From: Planctomycetota bacterium
GTDB lineage: Bacteria; Planctomycetota; Phycisphaerae; Sedimentisphaerales; Anaerobacaceae
Direction of reading: 5' to 3'
Assembly: GCA_017885385.1 (NCBI GenBank)
Contig: JAFNGF010000416.1
Coordinates: 1 to 9,644, forward strand
DNA: 9,644 nt
The notes beneath the pieces were generated by a model. The model was given only the letters and a program-made list of their open reading frames with translations, was not told the origin of the DNA and did not search any database. Of this stretch, positions 6,391 to 9,644 are shown in pieces (position 1 is the stretch's first letter; every line of letters starts with the position of its first letter). The position numbers and the translations under genes are program-made.

Positions 6391-6714
6391 TCAGCAGAGC
6401 CTTTTTTGCAGGTTAAGGCTGTAAAGCTGGCTTTCGATCTTGGCCAATCGTTGTTTGACCTGTTGTCGGCGAACATTGGATAGACCAGCATCGCTGTTGT
6501 TCAAGACGCTGTGCATCTGCATGGACGTGAATAGAAAGAACGAATACTCATTTCTCAAATCTGTCCCAACCGAATCCTGTAATAAAGTGAATCCTGGCGT
6601 ATGATCCGGCGTCAGTTCAGATTGTTTCAGCTCCTGCCAGGCCAGCAGCGTTTTCATCTTTTCAAGGCTATTCCTTAGACTTCGTAATCCTGCTTCTAAG
6701 TTCGGCTCTGCCAT
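6391..6714 (-). CDS. Small helical protein of unknown function
   Basis: 107 aa, not recognised. It is mostly helical: residues 5-32 (LEAGLRSLRNSLEKMKTLLAWQEL) and 80-105 (VRRQQVKQRLAKIESQLYSLNL) are amphipathic with leucine-type spacing, joined by a more hydrophobic centre (SFFLFTSMQMHSV). No signal peptide or clear membrane helix. The start has no Shine-Dalgarno sequence, but an AAAGCTTAAATAC block ends 20 bases upstream, fitting an archaeal TATA box on a near-leaderless message. It is the first gene of a pair with the coiled-coil/winged-helix gene, so the two may act together, possibly through their helical segments (inference). Confidence 0.65.
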   Translation of the reverse strand: MAEPNLEAGLRSLRNSLEKMKTLLAWQELKQSELTPDHTPGFTLLQDSVGTDLRNEYSFFLFTSMQMHSVLNNSDAGLSNVRRQQVKQRLAKIESQLYSLNLQKRLC

Positions 6715-6734
6715 AGGAACGTGAGGATAGAGTA

Positions 6735-6747
6735 GTATTTAAGCTTT
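6735..6747 (-). promoter_or_regulatory. Archaeal-style TATA/BRE-like promoter box
   Basis: On the minus strand AAAGCTTAAATAC; the centre of CTTAAATA is about 26 bases before ATG 6714. The same 13 bases stand upstream of the 66-aa gene at 9328. In archaea the TATA box centres 26-27 bases before transcription start, so the transcript would begin at or next to the ATG. A bacterial -10 element cannot be excluded. Confidence 0.5.
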
Positions 6748-6917
6748 GTGGTCATGGTAGCAGCAAAGGTTGCGTGCTTGGTGCAGGTGCGATATCCTTA
6801 ACGGTGGAAAGCTATAACAGTGGTTTCAAACTGGGATGGCGTAGAGAACGACGAACTCAAGGGATTGGCTCAACCAGCGGACACAATCGCTTGGTTTTTG
6901 TCTGGTACATAAGTAGT

Positions 6918-8951
6918 TCATTTAGCTATCAGTCGGAACGCCAGGGCCGGTTTACCGGCATCGGCAAAGTCACCGCCCAGCTTAATCCAACCATCAGAGG
7001 AGCTGTTGCGGGCCGACAAGTCTATTTCAAACCCGCCGGGCAGTAGTTTTCGCTCCATTGGATCGAGGGTGATTTCCCACTTGTCCGGAATGATTGTCCA
7101 CCCGCGAGGCACACCTTCCACATTGACAGTACCACTTACTGGTTTCTCGCCGAAGTTATACGCAAAGATCGCAATACTTTTATCTATTTTCGGTGCCACT
7201 ATATGGGCCTGTTGGGACAGATCGGTGGCTGTATGGGGTATCTGAAGCTGAAGCACTATAGACGATGCTTTGCCCGAGCGAAAGGGCGAAACAGAAGGCG
7301 GAGGTTCCAACGGCAGGTTTCGAGCGGCGTCTTTGCCAAGAACGATGAAAAAGGCAGCCGAGTTGAGTTTGGCAGGAAGACCTTCGCTGAGGGATCTGCC
7401 TAAGTAGTCATAGACAGCCTCTGTCTGTAGGTTCTTCGGCAGCGACCAGCTTGTAGGTCCTTCAGACCAAGCCACCAGAACGTCCCGCTCCAGACCATCC
7501 GGTCGGCAGCGGAATGCATAAATGCGGGCTGAGGGATTGTCTTTGGGGGTCCACCTGCCCAGACATGCTGCTCCCACGAGAAACCGGCCGACTGCCGCTA
7601 AAGCAGCATACCCGGGCCGGGGAGTCTGATCTTTGCGCAAAAGGCCAAACTGTATTCCTCTTTCGCGGTAGTTGCCCAGGATGAAGAAAAAGTGGCGGTT
7701 AACTCCCGCAAACAGACTGCTTGCGTATGACCGTGCAATGAATTTGGCCTGCTGTAATTCATCCTGCGGCGGTAGCTCGCTCCACGGCTCATCGGTCTTG
7801 GCCTGCAGGGCAATGCCACATTCGGTAAGCCAGATCGGCCGGCCGCAGGCAGAATCTCGTGCCGGTACGAACTGCTCCAAATAATCGTCAGGTTTGTTAT
7901 ATGAGTGAATGTTGTATGTCTCAAAATAAGGCCATACCTTATTTTCAAGCACTCCCTGGGCGTGCAGAGGCGTTCCTGCCCCAGCGTATACGTTCCAACA
8001 TACAATGATATTTGGATCACCGGCCTTAAAGCCGAGATACGCTGCCTTTTGGTGACTGCACATTTCGTCGATGGTGTGGCCACCAAATGCGGTTATGTTT
8101 GCCTCATTCCAGGGCTCCCAGGCAAGCACTCGGCCCTTGTACCGTCTGGCCAGGGCCTTACAGAACTCGTAGAGCACTCGCAGGTCTCTGGGGAATCGCC
8201 CGCGTGCACGGTCACCGTCGAGTTGCTCGTCCGCAGCCCACTTGGGCGTGTCATGAAAGACCTGCAGGACCTTCAGTCCGTATCGTGCCTGGAGGGTCGC
8301 AGCACTGTCATAAGTTGTATTTTCTGGGAATGTGTCAGGCTTGGTCTGGGCTCCTGCCCAGCTCATACGGTCGCGGATCCAGTTGGCTCCAGCCAGGGCG
8401 GCCAATTGGGCGAAACGTTCCTGTCTAAGTGGGTCATTTGGTGCAAACCACGAAGTGGCTGAGTCAACGCAAATGGGTGAATCTTGGGGCACTGGTTCAG
8501 CCAGCCGGGCTAAAACAGTGGCAGTTGTCCAGCCCAAAGCTACTTCACCAGGGTCCAGGAATTCGACTTGGTACCAGCCAATTCCGAGACGACCTATTAT
8601 TATCCTGCTTCCAGGTGTTTGCCTGACCTGGTCAAGTAATCCTTTAGTAATGACGGCCCCTTGTTCATCGAGCACCTGCCAGTGTGTGGCCTCGGCGCAC
8701 TTGTCCTGTGGCAGCTCTATAGCTGCTTCCTCTCCCAATAGGAACACGTTCCCAGGATGATCTTGAGCCGGTGTCGGAACACTCCTGGGGATATCCCGTA
8801 ATGGTCGCCGCACTTGAGTCGGTAGACTGTCGCGATGCTCCGATAGGACGCTACTGCCCCGAGCTTGGTTATATCCTGCGGGAAGTATGAGAAGGAACGA
8901 GTAAGTGATGGATACAGCTAACAAGGAAATTTCGCAGCTTTGCTTATTCAT
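6918..8951 (-). CDS. Secreted clan GH-A glycoside hydrolase (GH39/GH5-like)
   Basis: 677 aa. The N-terminal hydrophobic segment (about residues 8-26, ISLLAVSITYSFLLILPAG) is a signal peptide or anchor. Residues about 65-150 look like an N-terminal beta-sandwich (NVFLLGEEAAIEL to GWTTATVLARL). A TIM-barrel of clan GH-A spans about 160-460: WIRDRMSW, VFHDTPKWA, the acid/base motif EPWNEAN with E283, YNIHSY, and the nucleophile motif IWLTECG with E377. The C-terminal 200 residues are beta-rich, with a segment (SIAIFAYNFGEKPVSGTVNVEGVPRG cut by loops) like an NEW3/Ig-type domain. Both catalytic glutamates are present, so a retaining glycosidase is expected; the sugar cannot be predicted. It acts outside the cytoplasm. 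The start at 8951 has no Shine-Dalgarno sequence. Together with the pectate-lyase-fold protein it suggests polysaccharide use, though the two are separated by unrelated genes. Confidence 0.87.
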   Translation of the reverse strand: MNKQSCEISLLAVSITYSFLLILPAGYNQARGSSVLSEHRDSLPTQVRRPLRDIPRSVPTPAQDHPGNVFLLGEEAAIELPQDKCAEATHWQVLDEQGAVITKGLLDQVRQTPGSRIIIGRLGIGWYQVEFLDPGEVALGWTTATVLARLAEPVPQDSPICVDSATSWFAPNDPLRQERFAQLAALAGANWIRDRMSWAGAQTKPDTFPENTTYDSAATLQARYGLKVLQVFHDTPKWAADEQLDGDRARGRFPRDLRVLYEFCKALARRYKGRVLAWEPWNEANITAFGGHTIDEMCSHQKAAYLGFKAGDPNIIVCWNVYAGAGTPLHAQGVLENKVWPYFETYNIHSYNKPDDYLEQFVPARDSACGRPIWLTECGIALQAKTDEPWSELPPQDELQQAKFIARSYASSLFAGVNRHFFFILGNYRERGIQFGLLRKDQTPRPGYAALAAVGRFLVGAACLGRWTPKDNPSARIYAFRCRPDGLERDVLVAWSEGPTSWSLPKNLQTEAVYDYLGRSLSEGLPAKLNSAAFFIVLGKDAARNLPLEPPPSVSPFRSGKASSIVLQLQIPHTATDLSQQAHIVAPKIDKSIAIFAYNFGEKPVSGTVNVEGVPRGWTIIPDKWEITLDPMERKLLPGGFEIDLSARNSSSDGWIKLGGDFADAGKPALAFRLIAK

Positions 8952-9127
8952 TGTTTAATCCCAATTACAGAACCCATTTGCTTATGATAGAGCGCTATTC
9001 TACCTTTGGGTGCTCGGCTCTACCAGTCCTCTGGTTTAACAGGCAAGAGGCTCTGAGCGGTGGTCATGTACAAGTCGGCGTAGCCATACACTAAGATGTT
9101 TAGCCCACAGGCTGGAGATAACAGAGG
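8952..9127. other. Leader of the glycoside hydrolase gene, no clear promoter
   Basis: 176 bp with no gene. On the minus strand, CCTCT and AGAGG around TGCCTGTTAAACC can form a small hairpin near 9032-9054, enclosed by GCTC/GAGC. I see no TATA-like box comparable with those before the 107-aa and 66-aa genes and no riboswitch I recognise. Confidence 0.25.
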
Positions 9128-9328
9128 TTAGTAGTACATGTCATCATTGTTGTACGGGTCCTTCCAGCTCATGGTATCTGCGCTATAGCCATCGTCTTTT
9201 TCTTGGGATTCATGTAGATGATCAAAGATTCTATTCACCACCCGGCGAATAGCCCTGGTGTTTTCGCAAATCTCTTCAAGTGTCTGGATGGTTTTTTCAT
9301 CTTTTGGTGAATCTTCTTCTGCTGTCAT
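9128..9328 (-). CDS. Small acidic protein of unknown function
   Basis: 66 aa, not recognised. Residues 1-12 are acidic, 13-42 form one amphipathic helix (TIQTLEEICENTRAIRRVV then NRIFDHLHE), and the tail is acidic and tyrosine-rich (DPYNNDDMYY). The single helix suggests it binds a partner or dimerises. There is no Shine-Dalgarno sequence (ATTTTAAA directly before the ATG), but an AAAGCTTAAATAC block ends 23 bases upstream, as for the 107-aa gene. That shared arrangement is the main reason to accept such a short frame as real. Confidence 0.6.
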   Translation of the reverse strand: MTAEEDSPKDEKTIQTLEEICENTRAIRRVVNRIFDHLHESQEKDDGYSADTMSWKDPYNNDDMYY

Positions 9329-9351
9329 TTTAAAATGATAACGTGGAAAGG

Positions 9352-9364
9352 GTATTTAAGCTTT
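9352..9364 (-). promoter_or_regulatory. Second copy of the archaeal-style promoter box
   Basis: AAAGCTTAAATAC on the minus strand, identical over 13 bases to 6735-6747. The centre of the TATA-like part is about 29 bases before ATG 9328. A CACGTT sequence also lies between box and start in both promoters, at slightly different spacing. Confidence 0.5.
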
Positions 9365-9399
9365 ATCGTGTTGAGAAATAATAGTTGTACTGTCTATTT

Positions 9400-9644
9400 T
9401 CATTTTCGTTCTTTAACTCTTAGGGGAGCCAATAAGTTATGTCGTTTGTAATGATAAAACCGAGCCAGCGTGCCGTCGCCATAGCGGCTTTGTCGCGTCG
9501 GCGACTCTCTCCGCCTGCTTTTGCGCTTTATCAAATGCAGCGCCCATGCGGGATAGCGGCGGTCGCAGGCCTGCCGCAACCGCACGTACAAAAACGTCCG
9601 AACCTGCGGAACCGTCAGTGCCGGTGTATACTTTTTTCCCCCGC
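9400..9644 (-). CDS. Possible 3' end of an unrecognised gene, cut by the window edge
   Basis: A minus-strand frame is open from the window edge to TGA at 9400, giving at least 80 residues. It is rich in Arg, Lys and Tyr (YVRLRQACDRRYPAWALH, then RKSRRRESPTRQSRYGDG) and ends KERK. A basic, soluble nucleic-acid-binding tail would fit, but I recognise no family. Its orientation matches the other right-hand genes and it ends 71 bp before the 66-aa gene. Caution: two plus-strand frames are also open to the window edge (one from ATG 9440, one from 9417), probably because this stretch is GC-rich, so the coding strand is not certain. Confidence 0.35.
   Translation of the reverse strand, partial: GGKKYTPALTVPQVRTFLYVRLRQACDRRYPAWALHLIKRKSRRRESPTRQSRYGDGTLARFYHYKRHNLLAPLRVKERK

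Noticed and set aside
7598..8086. 162-codon minus-strand frame inside the glycoside hydrolase gene
   Set aside because: It is a shadow of the hydrolase frame, which has clear catalytic motifs over the same bases.
1..9644. CRISPR array or rRNA gene
   Set aside because: No regularly spaced direct repeats and no rRNA-like conserved segments were seen.

Overview
The window reads as accessory DNA from an uncultivated environmental prokaryote, and its lineage cannot be settled from sequence alone. Two secreted carbohydrate-active proteins (a pectate-lyase-fold protein and a clan-A glycoside hydrolase), moderate GC and CACAGAG/CACGGATT-type dispersed repeats recall Planctomycetota and related environmental bacteria. 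In contrast, two small minus-strand genes lack Shine-Dalgarno sequences and carry an identical 13-base AAAGCTTAAATAC block 20-23 bases before the ATG. That is the layout of an archaeal BRE/TATA box on a leaderless mRNA. The 196-aa coiled-coil/winged-helix protein also looks archaeal in style. Either the host is an archaeon with bacterial-type carbohydrate genes, or the right half carries archaeal or viral genes.

Layout. (1) 1-1036, plus strand: the end of an operon with a PLD-family nuclease (apparently frameshifted at its start) overlapping a DEDDy RNase H-like exonuclease by one base. (2) 1085-2383, plus: a secreted pectate-lyase-superfamily beta-helix protein. (3) 2384-3393: about 1 kb without a convincing gene, but with several perfect hairpins, two of them with 11-bp stems; it may encode a structured RNA. 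(4) 3400-5539: a small PD-(D/E)XK-type nuclease gene interrupted after codon 105 by a complete 1775-bp insertion sequence (3715-5489). The IS has an intact DD35E transposase, recognisable inverted ends and a perfect 8-bp target duplication; removing it restores an open frame ending at 5539. (5) About 5533-5667: a dispersed-repeat copy that overlaps the nuclease stop codon. (6) 5785-6714, minus: a two-gene unit, a small helical protein followed by the coiled-coil/winged-helix protein. (7) 6918-8951, minus: a large secreted glycoside hydrolase. (8) 9128-9328, minus: a small acidic protein. (9) 9400-9644: possibly the end of another minus-strand gene running off the window.

How the genes may work together: the two nucleases at the left plausibly act on nucleic acid together, in repair or defence, perhaps with a helicase encoded just upstream. 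The two secreted proteins point to polysaccharide breakdown. The IS insertion is the clearest event recorded here, and its boundaries can be read to the base.
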